Source of the DNA: Diogma glabrata
Lineage: Eukaryota > Arthropoda > Insecta > Diptera > Cylindrotomidae
Assembly (NCBI GenBank): GCA_963693315.1
Contig: OY856186.1
Location: 457,123,892 to 457,187,891, forward strand
DNA length: 64,000 bases
Direction: 5' to 3'
Within the stretch, counting starts at the first letter, position 1. Every line of letters starts with the position of its first letter. A model generated the notes under the pieces. The model was given only the letters and a program-made list of their open reading frames with translations. It did not search any database and had not been told where the DNA came from. The position numbers were made by a program, and so were the translations under genes. Positions 37,940-48,531 of the stretch are shown piece by piece.

Positions 37940-38042
37940 CAAACGAGTTTCGATATATGTCGTATTGTGGTACTCGAGTGCAGAAAACTTATACTTGCCG
38001 CAGGAGGGATCGATTTTGATCGATTATGATCAATGTTGATCT

Positions 38043-38536
38043 ACGGGCCTGACTACCCTGCGTACTCCAGTCCCTGCCATTGACATATGAGTTAGCGTGA
38101 GATATCACATACCACTGGCAATGGCAGGAGATGTCATTAGCCAAGATGATATCTTAGGGTGCTGGCGGACGAACTTTAATTAGTCAACGGCAGCACTTCC
38201 AGTCTTAGCTGGGCAGCGTTCCGTAGCGGTACCGCTCATTAGCTCTTCCGAGGAATCGAACCAACACGTAGTTATGTGTGGGCTTTGTGCCTCGATTGAA
38301 GTGGTGGGCGGTGCGTCTGGGGTGCGCTGCATCAGCTGGATTATTGGCATTTAGTTTTGTTTTGTTTTCTGCAAATTTCTCACAATTTGTTTTTCACTTA
38401 TTATTTTGTTATTGTTTCTTCATCTTATCATGAAATATTGGCATATGTCATATTTTGTAGTATGATAGGATTTTTTACTTAGTTATGCATTTTAAAATAA
38501 AACACAAAAAAATAAAATAAACATTTTGATATATAT
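38043..38536 (+). promoter_or_regulatory. 5' leader of LINE J
   Basis: This conserved leader is shared with three internally deleted copies and is more GC-rich than its surroundings (for example 38215-38345). It probably contains the internal promoter. A putative peptide frame seen in two derivatives (LADELYSV / VADELYLV) is broken by stops here. ATATATATGG at the end supplies the ORF start. Confidence 0.5.
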
Positions 38537-41500
38537 ATGGCAGTACAACCGAAAAAAAATAAGTCTGCAAGTGGTAAAGCAAATTTGCGCAATCCACCCG
38601 CCCATAAAGCGGCATGTCCACGGAATTTGCAGGGACAAAACATATATGAATCAATAAAAAATTTTAAAATCCATGTTCAAAACATCTGCGGATTGAACGC
38701 TAACCATGACCACGTGCAACATCATCTTGAGCACGACAAACCGAACATTCTATTCCTTACAGAAACACAAGTTTCTGAAAATTTTCTCTTTATAGAATCG
38801 CTTAATTCCAAATATAGGCTCGAATCAGCTTTCAAACTCCATCAGGGCGTATGCGCATTCATTCATGAGAGTGTTGCGTACACGCGCTTTCCAAATTTTG
38901 AACTACACGGTGACGGCTTCAATACAATGGTTTTAAAGATTTGTCTTCCAGAAATGACTTTTTTTACAATAGCTTTATACCGGTCCCCCAACAAACGTAA
39001 CCCAAACTTTTTTAATATACTGACAAAAATTATGGACGAGATTAGAGCAAAGTCCCCTAATTGTGAAGTTATCGTTACCGGTGACTTCAACGTCCACAAC
39101 AAATCATGGTTGGAATTCTCCAAATCGACCGACGATGTTGACAATAGTGGAAAACTGGCAGAAATTTTTGCCGCGTCTCAGGGCCTATTCCAAATTGTAA
39201 AAAGCCCGACTTTCACTCCCCGTAATGGCGGTGATAATAGTTTTCTACTAGATCTCTATCTTACCACAATGCCAGATATTACGAGTGTCGATGTTGCGAA
39301 AGGTAGTATTGGAAATTCTGATCATTATTTAATCTCATCAGTTATCAAAACTGATTTACTTAAAACTACAGCTCCCAAACCCCGTAAAATATTTCACTAC
39401 TCAAAAATGGATAAGAGTGGTCTTCAAAATTTTTTCCATGGTTTCCCTTTCGACCGTCATTGTTTTTACACTGACAATGTAAATGTTTCTGCTCAAAACT
39501 TTACAGAAACCATCCAATTTGCTATAAATAAATTTGTCCCTTTCTCCATAGTAAAACCCAAACAAAAATACTTGTATTCGAAAGCTGCCAAAACGGCACT
39601 TAGAAACAAACGTAGATCATTTAATATTTGGATTCATAACAAAACTCCCACTAATCGATCCCAATATCTAAAGGCCAACAAAATATCTAATCAGATTATC
39701 TCAAACGAAAAGTCCGAAATTGACAGAGCGAAAGCCTCAAAACTTACGTCTATGTCTGTTTCTGACAAGAGTTTCTACAGTGCCATTAATTCTTTAAATT
39801 CTGGTACAAAATTTTCTATTCCCCCTATTATTGATGGTGATTTAATCGTCAATGATCCCGCAAGAAAAGCTAACTTGTTCGCTGAACGCTTTGCTCTGAA
39901 CTCCACTGTTTTGGAAACTCCTAAAGAAATACCCCAAATCCAGTCTTCAGGAGTTAATATGAATGAACTTCACTTCAAACCCAAAATAGTCGCTAAACTT
40001 TTAAAGGGGTTAAACATCAACAAAGCATCAGGAATGGACAATATTCCACCCATTATTTTAAAAACCTTTTCCAAAGAACTTGCACCAACTTTAACTAAAA
40101 TATTCTACCAATCCTACAAATCTGGTATATTTCCCTCGTGCTGGAAGTTGGCAAATGTCCAGCCCGTCCCCAAAAAGGGACCAAAATCCGATATCTCAAA
40201 TTATAGGCCAATAGCTTTACTATCGGTCCTATCCAAAGTCTATGAGCATTATATTAATACACATATTTCAAAATTTCTGGAAGAAAATCATTTAATATCC
40301 GACAGCCAATACGGTTTTCGAAACAAAAGATCAACTACCGATCTATTAAACTATGTAGCGCATTGTTGGAACAGCATACTTGATAAAGGTGGTGAAACAT
40401 ACGTTATCGCTTTAGACATCTCCAAGGCATTCGATCGAGTCTGGCATGCCAACTTAATCAACAAGCTCGTTGCGTACGGTTTTCATCCCAATGTTGTGAA
40501 GCTGATTCAAAATTTTCTATCCGGCCGATACATTTCGGTAACCTTAGACGGATATTCTTCTGAGTCTAAACTAATTAACGCTGGTGTACCCCAAGGCTCA
40601 GTATTGTCCCCAACCCTATTTTTGATTTATATCAACGAATTGTTGAAAATCACCAGCAACCCAATAAATAGTTTTGCAGATGATAGTACTCTGCACAAGT
40701 CGTTCGAGCCCCTTCCTTCAAAAGGTAAAATGCACGAACGAATTAATCCTGCCCGGAGAGACGCTGCCATAAACGTGAACAAAGACCTGAATAAAGTCGC
40801 CGACTGGGGTGACCAAAACCTTGTCAATTTCAACTCCACCAAAACACAGCTGTTGATTGTTTCCAGATTAAAGACCGAGTTCCCCAAAGATATTTTATTT
40901 AGTATGTGTGATGAACCAATAGGTGAATGTAAAAACATTCGTTTATTGGGTGTCACAGTTTCAAATGACCTACTCTGGAACGATCATGTAATGGCGATGG
41001 CAAAAAGCGCGTCTAAAAAACTCGGCCTCCTAAATAGATGCAAAAAATTTTTCACTCCATACCAATTGCTCCATGTTTATAAGTCCTATATTCGTCCCTG
41101 TATGGAGTACTGCTGTCAAGTTTGGGGTGCTGCCTCTGTTTCCATCTTGGCCCTCTTGGACTCTGTTCAAAAGCGAGCTATACGAATTGTAGGTGATCGA
41201 ACTTTGACATCACAACTTGATTCCCTACAACATCGTCGCACTGTTGCTGACCTCGTTGTTTTTTACAAATATCGTCATCAGCAGTGCTCAGATGAAATCA
41301 GCGGCATCATGCCTCAAACTTATTCTTACCCCCGTTCCACTCGGCAATCGGCTGCCGCAACTAGTGAAACGGTAAAGATCCCGCGCTGTCATACTGGCAG
41401 ATCGCAGAGAGACTTCTTTGTCCGAACTGCGTACAAATGGAATAGTTTGCCGGAACACTTAGTCTCAGGTGGCTTCAACCCACAGATGTTTAAAAAAAGC

Positions 41501-41560
41501 GTTAATCTACACCTCAGAACGCCAGTTGTTGTGGGACCCAGGTCTAGACCTAGGTCTTAA
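38537..41560 (+). CDS. LINE J endonuclease-reverse transcriptase polyprotein
   Basis: One intact ORF of 1007 codons. The N-terminal 40 residues are basic (QPKKNKSASGKAN). The APE endonuclease spans about 43-270: VQNICG (47-52), LTET (74-77, catalytic Glu), VTGDFNVHN (180-188), GNSDHYL (259-265, Asp-His). The RT spans about 480-800: SNYRPIALLS (555-564), QYGFRNKRSTTDL (591-603), ALDISKAFDRVW (625-636, motif A), NAGVPQGSVLSPTLF (681-695), SFADDSTL (712-719, catalytic FADD). The C-terminal part has IRPCMEYCCQVWGAAS, VQKRAIRIVGD and RTAYKWNSLPEHL, typical of CR1/Jockey-type proteins. There is no RNase H or terminal Cys-His finger. All catalytic residues are present, so this is the only element here that looks enzymatically intact. 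Confidence 0.92.
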   Translation: MAVQPKKNKSASGKANLRNPPAHKAACPRNLQGQNIYESIKNFKIHVQNICGLNANHDHVQHHLEHDKPNILFLTETQVSENFLFIESLNSKYRLESAFKLHQGVCAFIHESVAYTRFPNFELHGDGFNTMVLKICLPEMTFFTIALYRSPNKRNPNFFNILTKIMDEIRAKSPNCEVIVTGDFNVHNKSWLEFSKSTDDVDNSGKLAEIFAASQGLFQIVKSPTFTPRNGGDNSFLLDLYLTTMPDITSVDVAKGSIGNSDHYLISSVIKTDLLKTTAPKPRKIFHYSKMDKSGLQNFFHGFPFDRHCFYTDNVNVSAQNFTETIQFAINKFVPFSIVKPKQKYLYSKAAKTALRNKRRSFNIWIHNKTPTNRSQYLKANKISNQIISNEKSEIDRAKASKLTSMSVSDKSFYSAINSLNSGTKFSIPPIIDGDLIVNDPARKANLFAERFALNSTVLETPKEIPQIQSSGVNMNELHFKPKIVAKLLKGLNINKASGMDNIPPIILKTFSKELAPTLTKIFYQSYKSGIFPSCWKLANVQPVPKKGPKSDISNYRPIALLSVLSKVYEHYINTHISKFLEENHLISDSQYGFRNKRSTTDLLNYVAHCWNSILDKGGETYVIALDISKAFDRVWHANLINKLVAYGFHPNVVKLIQNFLSGRYISVTLDGYSSESKLINAGVPQGSVLSPTLFLIYINELLKITSNPINSFADDSTLHKSFEPLPSKGKMHERINPARRDAAINVNKDLNKVADWGDQNLVNFNSTKTQLLIVSRLKTEFPKDILFSMCDEPIGECKNIRLLGVTVSNDLLWNDHVMAMAKSASKKLGLLNRCKKFFTPYQLLHVYKSYIRPCMEYCCQVWGAASVSILALLDSVQKRAIRIVGDRTLTSQLDSLQHRRTVADLVVFYKYRHQQCSDEISGIMPQTYSYPRSTRQSAAATSETVKIPRCHTGRSQRDFFVRTAYKWNSLPEHLVSGGFNPQMFKKSVNLHLRTPVVVGPRSRPRS

Positions 41561-41645
41561 AAGGTATTTATGTGTTGTTGTGACACATATTCTAAACCCT
41601 ATTACACAACACATTTTATTAAAAAAAAAAAAAAAAAAAAAAAAT

Positions 41646-42264
41646 ATCTGAATTGTTTACTTATATCTGAATATGAATGTAGGGTGTAAAAAAGTTGGAC
41701 GCAGAGTAATTTTGTTTAATTGTTTCATTGTGATTCGGAATTGCAAAAACGTTGTGTGCAACTCGTTACACAAATAGATTTTTTCCGCACTTGTCGTAAT
41801 TTGGAAAAAATCAACTTTGTGCACCTCGATTCACAAAGTACTATTATTAAGCACAGGACGACAAAAAATTTCATAAATGTTTGTCGTACCGCGCTGGAAA
41901 AATTAAATTATTTCTAATAGTAAAAATAGTTTCTCTATTAATAAAAAATACGTTTTTCTCCAACCGAACAAAAAATTGCACTTTTTGTTTGTGTATATTT
42001 TTTAAAAACTATGTCATTTGTGTATGCATAATAAAAAAAATAATAAAATTAAAAAAAATAATAATAATAAAATAATTAATATGCATCTAGTTGTCATGGT
42101 AGCAGTCCCAAAAACTATCATTTTTTGTCCCAGGACAAAAAATAAACAAATCAATATTTCTATGCAAAACAAAACTCAAAGTGGCCAAAATTCGGCCATT
42201 ATTTTTTTAAATTGTCCTTCCAACAAAACAGTACAATACATTATTTCAGACTTTGATTTATAGC
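41646..42264. other. Flank of the recombinase element, then AT-rich DNA
   Basis: 41746-41767 is the inverted partner of 33706-33727. 41775-41800 contains TTTTTTCCGCACTTG, recalling the hairpin phrase TTTTCCGCACTC at 37928-37940. The rest is A/T-rich with (ATA)n-like runs near 42030-42075. I see no gene. Confidence 0.45.
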
Positions 42265-43318
42265 CCAGTCATTTTAGCGATCAACCTCGGAATGAGAGAT
42301 AATTAGCTGATTTTTCATATATACCTTTATTTTGGCGTTCTAAAAGTTGCCTTAAAAGTCTCATAAAATCTCGTGTCTGCGTCATAAGTTCTTCAAGGTC
42401 AAAGATAACAAAAAACAGTTTTTCACGATTATCTCAGTTTCCATTGCTCCAATGACATTAACATCCAATATCAAAATTTTCAACAAATTTTATTTGAAAC
42501 ATTTTCTCATGCGCGCAGCCGTTTTTGTGATAGAGGGCGGTGAAGTAGTTTTCTTTTTTTCTTGACTCTGCATCAGCTGTTTGGCCACAAAATAAACACA
42601 GTTTTTTTAAATCATCTTCATTACTTTTTTACGAGGTACACTGGGTGATGATAAAGGTTGATCACCTTCTAAGCGTCGTTTCGATGCCGCTATGGAATTT
42701 TTACTGATGTACACTTTTCGACTCACATGCACATTCACAGAAGTTAAAATATGTAAGAAGTCTTTGTCACCATTATTTCAATCGATACTTGCAGTTTTTA
42801 AAGTTTTCAAGCCACGCATCATATTATCAAAATCACCTTCTGCAAGTGGTTTCTCACAGATAAAACACAAATCAGCCGTAATTTTCAAAATTTGACGTCC
42901 GTCGTTGCCGAGATCGGAAACGAGAATAAACGACCACTATTAAAAGTTCAAGGTAATATTCACAGATATTCACGGTTGACCTTGCATTACAGTATGTATG
43001 ATTGAGCGCTGTGTGCTCACCGCCTTCTATCGCAAAAACGGTTGTGCGCATGAAATAATGTTTCGAATAAAATTGGTCACAAATTTTATGCCCTACAATT
43101 TCTGTTATAGATGTTAACATAATTGGAGTAATAGAAACAGAGATAATCGCAAAAATCTGTTTTTTTTACATTTGACCTTGAATAATTTACGATGCAAACG
43201 CGAGATTTTATGAGACTTTTGAGACAACTTTTAGACGCCAAAATGAAGGTATATATAAAAATTCAGCTTATTATCTCTCATTCCGAGGTTGACCTCTTTT
43301 TTGTGCTAAAATAACTGG
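42265..43318. mobile_element. Long-TIR DNA element C
   Basis: The left terminus CCAGTCATTTTAGCGATC and the right terminus (reverse complement CCAGTTATTTTAGC) open inverted repeats of about 270 bp. The arms include CCTCGGAATGAGAGATAAT, TCTCATAAAATCTCG and a CGCGCAGCCGTTTTTG-like end. The unpaired centre (about 42540-43010) carries a coding relic on the minus strand. No target duplication is clear and the superfamily is unknown. Confidence 0.75.
42607..42892 (-). pseudogene. Zinc-finger-like coding relic inside element C
   Basis: On the minus strand one frame reads LCFICEKPLAEGDFDNMMRG, then LKTLKTASID, a TGA stop, then DKDFLHILTSVNVHVSRKVY and SKNSIAASKRRLEG, ending at 42607. A Cys-x2-Cys pair followed by RGLKTL...SI...LH....V.VH..(C)RK.Y is a pattern I associate with uncharacterised zinc-binding N-termini of arthropod transposon-linked proteins. 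The expected second Cys before RK is Ser here. It has one nonsense codon and no downstream domain. Function is not assigned. Confidence 0.55.
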
Positions 43319-43360
43319 ATTCAATTGTTTTTTAACTGTGAATCAAGAAACTTTAAAATA

Positions 43361-43580
43361 TATTGCAACGCTGATGTAAAGGCGAACTTCACCACAGCTC
43401 TAGAAACAAAATCTTCTAAATATATAGTGACCAAAAATTCATGATTTTCTTCAATTAATGGCTAACCGATATTATAGATGTAGTTCTAATTATAAAAACA
43501 TTAACGAAAACTGTGGTTTCTGTACAGACATAAATTCTATTCGTACGAATAGAAAAAGTAAAAAAATTTTTACCGTAAGT
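43361..43580 (+). mobile_element. Element Z, copy Z3, 5' fragment (old)
   Basis: It begins TATTGCAACGCTGATGTAAAGG and follows the Z 5' end (CTTCACCACAGCTCTRGAAAC, GGCTAACCGATATTATAGA) with many substitutions. It is broken at ACCGTAAGT by the LTR insertion and continues at 46242. It is the most diverged Z copy, so the oldest. Confidence 0.75.
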
Positions 43581-43782
43581 TGTTACGATCTTTGGACTTT
43601 TAGACGAAATTTATAATATTACATTACACCGGGAAGCTCAAAAACAACTATATGAATACTGTAATATTGCCGGAACACTGAATTTATATCACACAAACTG
43701 ATTACACTTGGAGATCTCTTATATTATGAATCACATAATGAATAATTTAACAAAACTATTAATTAGCTAACATGAAAAATAA

Positions 43783-45228
43783 CACTGTGCGACAAATGGT
43801 AGGGGTCAGTGATCCGCTGGAGTTCTGACTACCGGGACATGTTATATCGGTAAAAAAAAAGTTATACGTCTCCCGGCGTTTCGCTGAGTCACGTCTAGGA
43901 ATCGAGATATATCGATTTGAAGTTAGTATGTATCATATAGGGGAAATGGTCACGTTTTGGGGACATAACTCAAGAACGACTAGTCCGATTTTACTGAAAC
44001 AAATTTAAAAAAATTAAGAATTACAATTCCTTTAATTTACTAAAATACTATTTCTTTACACAACTAACAGTTTCGCAGTTATAAATAAATTTATGAAGAA
44101 AAAAAATAATTTATTGCCTAAAAAATAAAAAAATTGTATTTTAAAAAATCATGAAAAATTCAAAACGGGAAAAAGTGTCAAGTCTTATTACTTTGACGTA
44201 AAGTCACATAATCTGTGCACAAAACGAAACATAGATCATGAAAATCGATGAACGCATTTCGCTTTTATTCACAATTAAGTAAAGGTATCTCATTTTGACA
44301 AGAATATTGATTTTTCATAGAAATTTTTTTTTAATATTTTTGCTGGAATAAACTCCAAAATTTATTGTTTTAAATGTATTTGGACATGTGTCTTTGTGTA
44401 TTAATTTTATTTTTTTTTATTTTTATTTGTTTATTTTATTTTATTATTTTATTTTATTATTTTTAGTATAATTTTATTTTATATTTTTATTATATTTTAT
44501 TATATTATTATTATTATTTATTATTATTATTATTATTTTATTTTATTATTTTTAGTATAATTTTATTTTATATTTTTATTATATTTTATTATATTATTAT
44601 TATTATTTATTATTATTATTTTCCTTTATTATTTATTATTATTATTATTTATTATTACTATTTATTATTATTTATTACTATTATTATTATTATTTATTAT
44701 TCATTATTCATTATTTGTTATTATTATTTATTATTAATTTTTGTTTATTTATTATTTATTTATTATTTATATATTATTTATTTATTATTTATTTTATTTA
44801 TTTATTAAAATTTTTTTATATTTTTATTATATTTTTATTTTATTATTTTTATAATATTTTTATTTTACTTTATTATTTTTATTTCATTTATTTATTTATT
44901 TTATTTTTGTTGTATTTTTTATTTATTTAATTTAAATTTTTTATTTTTTCGTTACTTTTTCAGTATAGTATATCAGTAGATTAAAGGAATTGTAATTCTT
45001 AATTTCTAAATTTGTTTCAGCAAAATCGCACTAGTCGTTCTCGAGTTATGTCAAAAAAAGAACCCCAAACGTGACAATTCCTCCTATATGATACTTACTA
45101 ACTTCAAATCGATACATCTCGATTCCTAGACGTGACCCAGCGAAGCGCCGGGACACGTATAATTTTTTTTACCGATATAACTTTTCCCGGTAGTCAGAAG
45201 CCCAGCGGATTTTGGCTGTCGCACAGTG
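43783..45228. mobile_element. TIR element A, copy A1
   Basis: The termini CACTGTGCGACA and TGTCGCACAGTG are flanked by TAA on both sides (43780-43782, 45229-45231). Inverted repeats extend about 240 bp (43783-44040 with 44985-45228) through CTGACTACCGGG, CGGCGTTTCGCTG, AATCGATATATC-like and CGAGAACGACTAGTC-like phrases. The core is an irregular (ATT)n tract. It is non-coding. A 3-bp TAA duplication would fit PIF/Harbinger- or CACTA-type MITEs; the termini do not decide. Confidence 0.82.
44400..44960. repeat. Imperfect (TTA)n/(TTTA)n tract in A1
   Basis: About 550 bp composed almost only of T and A in TTATT-type iterations on the plus strand, with sporadic C/G. A homologous tract occupies the same position in A2, so it is part of the element and has evolved by slippage. 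Confidence 0.9.
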
Positions 45229-46241
45229 TAATTTATTCAAAAACAAATCAAAATTTATATAAATTAAAATTCAATAAAAAAGCTTACATTAATTTATTTC
45301 TTCAATGTTGTCTGCTTCATGTTTTATTTCACATCTTCGTTTATCTTGATGGTTAATTAAAGGTTTTATTATATCAAGCAGAAACTAATCCGTTCCTCCA
45401 CAAAAAAGCAATAATACATAATGAAGTCACTGCACGAAAATTTCATAAACGGGCTTGACGATTAATTTTTACTAATAGAATTAAACAATTTTGTGTTTAG
45501 CATCTCATACGGTAACAACATCATGAACCTCTTCAATTAATTTTTGTTTTTCATCATCATCAAAGTTCATGTACCATTTGGCGATAACGTGTTTTCCTTC
45601 ATAAAATTATAAATTTATTTTCAAAACTGATAACATAACACTTGCTTAACAAAGGAATTTTATTTCTTCAATGTAAAACATATTTTGTTTACATATTTTA
45701 ATAGATGCAATTGAGGTTTTGACATTTTATTAAATTCACAACCATAAAAAACCTTTACAATATTAACACAATAATTGAAATGAAAAGCAAATTTATTTTC
45801 TTTTTAGTTTTAAAATAACATTTTTGAAATAATTAACAACATTAAAAACTCCAAAGTAAGCTAGATCACGACTCAGTCATCAGTGAGTTTAATTTTATTT
45901 CAATTTACATAACTTACTGATTGATTTAAAAATTATATACTAACTCGAGTTTAAAATTATACTGATTAACTATCCAAAGATTTTGATCGTTTTATACACA
46001 TCTCATTAAACTTTCTGTCTCTTTTTCTAATCAATTTTCACTAATAAAAACATCAATTCTACTTTTTCCCAAATTAAACAATCAATAATAAAACATGTTT
46101 TATTAATACGAATAACGTAACTTAAACCGTCAACAGTAGTACAAAAAAATGTAGCTATGTTTACCACAAATAAAGAGAACAAATTAATAAATTTAAATAC
46201 TATTATTTCATAATAAAAATTGAAAATAGTCCGTCGTTACA

Positions 46242-47452
46242 AAGTGACAAACCGGAAATTGGAATGCAGAACGGTTACAAATCATACTCTAAGCATATAT
46301 CAAGTTTAATTCAAATGAATCATCAGGAACTGATGATATTAAGGTTTTAAATAAATAAACAGGTGCTCGGGAGGCCCCCACCACTTATCCTAATATCGTC
46401 CACTAACCAGTTCTTTGTCATTTAAATCTGCATCTTTTGTCATAGTGTCATCAAAATTGATTAATGAACGAAGTCTGTTTGCTCCCAACAAACTTTAAAA
46501 ACAAAGTGTGAACAGTTAGCAGTATGGTGGACCCGCCGTAACGTAAATCAATGCGTCCCAAAACTCAAAAGTTGATCATTATCTTCTCACACTTATAAGT
46601 TTCATCATAATCACTTCATTATTGTAGGCTATAGTGTGACTAAAGACATTGACAAAATACAAAAAATTGCATGCAAACAAAATTTTTTACCGGAAATTAA
46701 AAGCCAGAAGATAGGATGCAGAACTGTTTGTGAACCGTACCAAATGTTTAAAAACCAAGATTCATCCAATTCGATTACCAGGTATAGATGTTATTGAGCT
46801 TTCAAAAAACATGTGCTCGGGGGACCCCTACCACTTTGTTCAATATCTCTCAAAAACTAATCAGCTCCTTGTCATATATATTTGCATATTTCTTTTTCAA
46901 AGTGTCATAAAAATTTATTCACGAACAAATGTTGTATGCTTCGAACAAATATAAAAAACATAGTGAGAAAAACTACCTGTTGTACGGTGGACCCCCAACC
47001 CTTAATGCAATGTACCCCAAATGCTAATGAAATCTTTATCATATTAATTGAAACCTTTAACCTACGTTTCATGAAAATCAATTTGTAACTGAAGGCTGAA
47101 GAAAGGATAAATAACGTAAACAAAATTTTTAAGTAGAAGTGACAAACCGGAAGTTGGTACGCAGTAATATTGGAAATAGTACTAAAACCTTATATACCAG
47201 GTTTCGATAAGATTGAATCCCGGTTTAGAAGTTATTGAAGAATCAAAAAGTTCGGGAGCCCCCCAGCCATTTTGTCCAATTTTGAAATGAATCAAAATCT
47301 TATATTTTCAAATGAACTTCGGTTATATACCAAGTTTTCGTCAACCACCCATCCACTTACGCACGCAAACCCACAGACACAATTTTTTTTGTTATTTAAA
47401 TAGAAGATGGTTCAAATAAAAGATACAATAAAACTAAGGATATGTAAGATGG
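46242..47452 (+). mobile_element. Element Z, copy Z3, remainder (old)
   Basis: It resumes AAGTGACAAACCGG and carries landmark CCGGAARTTGG-type motifs at about 46250, 46700 and 47150, plus GGACCCCTACCACTT-like, TGCTCCCAACAAAC and CAACCACCCATCCAC sequences. Divergence is high and monomers are shortened. The 3' hairpin is lost past about 47450. Confidence 0.72.
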
Positions 47453-47643
47453 ATAAGTATAAACAAAATTATCGAACTCAAAAAACACCTTCACATTTTT
47501 CTCAAAAAAATCGTCCAAATTCAAAACAAAATCTTTCGGCACATCTACTACTCAAGACCTTTCCAACGATATACATATTGCCCAATTTTAATGGGGCAAA
47601 TATTTTGAAATGGTACCACAAAAATAGTGCTTATATATAGATA

Positions 47644-48531
47644 AAGGGTTTTTCAATAAGGACATAGCCATTTTGTATTTTAATACGAACGCATTTTTAA
47701 ATTTTTTTTATGATCTGTCAATATCAAAATTCAAAACATTAGTCAAAGCTTACATTTTTATCATGGTGAAGTTCACGAACGAGCAACGTTTGGAAATTTA
47801 AAACTACCAAAATTCTTAGTCGGTGGTCGCAACTTTAAGAGCGCTTACTCCAATTTTCGGTCTAATTATCATCCCACCAGATAGGTTGTGCGTGCTATAG
47901 TGGATAAATTCGAGTCAACATATTCACTATTGAATGTTCCTGTGCCAGTGAGACAACGCACCGGTCGGAGTACCGAAAATATCGCAGCCGTAAGAGCTTC
48001 AGTTCAAAATGAGTCAAATCAGTCGATTCCACGCCGTTACAGGAATGAATTAGGAATCTCTCAAACCACATTGTGGAGAATTTTTCGTAAAGATCTAAAC
48101 CTACGCCCTTACAGGATCAAATTAACCCAAGAACTGAAGCCTCTTGATCAGGGGCTCAGCAAATGTTTGAAGAAAATAATGAATTTCATCGAAAACTCAT
48201 TTCTGGCTAAATAGCTTTGTTAACAAGCAAAATATGCAGTTTTGGTCAGCAACAAACCCACATGTGCTTCAAGAGACTACACTTCATGCATAAAAAGTGA
48301 CCGTGTGATGTGGATTTCATGAAATGAGTGAAAATTTCGTGAATTTTGTGAAAATTGGATTCAAAGAATCGATCACTGCAAACGTGCTCGCGGTGGTCAT
48401 ATGGCCGAGATCGAATTCCATTCTTAAATGTAACTTGTCTATTGTATATGAAATAAATTTCAGCTCGATATCTCAATTATTCTGTGTTTTATTTAAATAC
48501 AAAATTGTTATGTTCTAATTGAAAAACCCTG
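47644..48531 (+). mobile_element. Tc1/mariner-superfamily element with internal deletions
   Basis: The inverted termini are AAGGGTTTTTCAATAAGG and CAGGGTTTTTCAATTAG (right end read on the minus strand), continuing about 40 bp (TTTTGTATTT). TA occurs on both sides (47642-47643, 48532-48533). At 888 bp it is shorter than a complete mariner (typically about 1.3 kb), consistent with the deletions seen in the gene. Confidence 0.88.
47763..48427 (+). pseudogene. Mariner-type transposase, internally deleted
   Basis: The N-terminal frame starts MVKFTNEQRLEI and then has a stop and frameshifts (47763-47887). The main open part (47888-48214) has the helix-turn-helix region: RSTENIAAVRASV, SIPRRYRNELGISQTTLWRI and LTQELKPLD. 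Next comes HFWLNSFVNKQN...NPHVLQE in another frame. The residues expected just before HFWLN, which contain the first catalytic Asp, are deleted. Most of the catalytic domain is missing, yet the very C-terminus is kept (RGGHMAEIEFHS, stop at 48425-48427). It belongs to the DUF4817/HTH mariner-like group. It cannot be active but keeps both termini, so it could have been moved in trans. Confidence 0.85.

Larger units (their letters stand above)
38043..41645 (+). mobile_element. Full-length LINE family J (CR1/Daphne-like)
   Basis: It has a 5' leader of about 490 bp, a single ORF of 1007 codons, a 3' tail of about 60 bp (TTTATGTGTTGTTGTGACACAT...) and about 24 A residues. The leader matches the deletion derivatives at 3717-4303, 22570-22845 and 30985-31460. 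No separate ORF1 (gag-like) is present between leader and endonuclease. No clear target duplication is visible. The assignment within the Jockey superfamily (CR1, Daphne or a relative) is by motif style only. Confidence 0.88.
43581..46241. mobile_element. Probable solo LTR interrupting Z3 (with A1 nested)
   Basis: The insert begins TGTTAC and ends GTTACA, with AAGT on both sides (43577-43580, 46242-46245). AAGT followed by GACAAACCGG matches the uninterrupted Z copies, giving an empty site. TG...CA ends and a 4-bp duplication fit an LTR retroelement. No coding sequence, primer-binding site or polypurine tract was found. Without nested A1 (43783-45228) and one copy of its 3-bp duplication it is about 1.2 kb, so a solo LTR left by recombination is the simplest reading. 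Confidence 0.6.

Noticed and set aside
43783..45228. Firm CACTA or Harbinger assignment for element A
   Set aside because: The CACTG start and the TAA duplication point to different superfamilies, and no transposase is present to decide.
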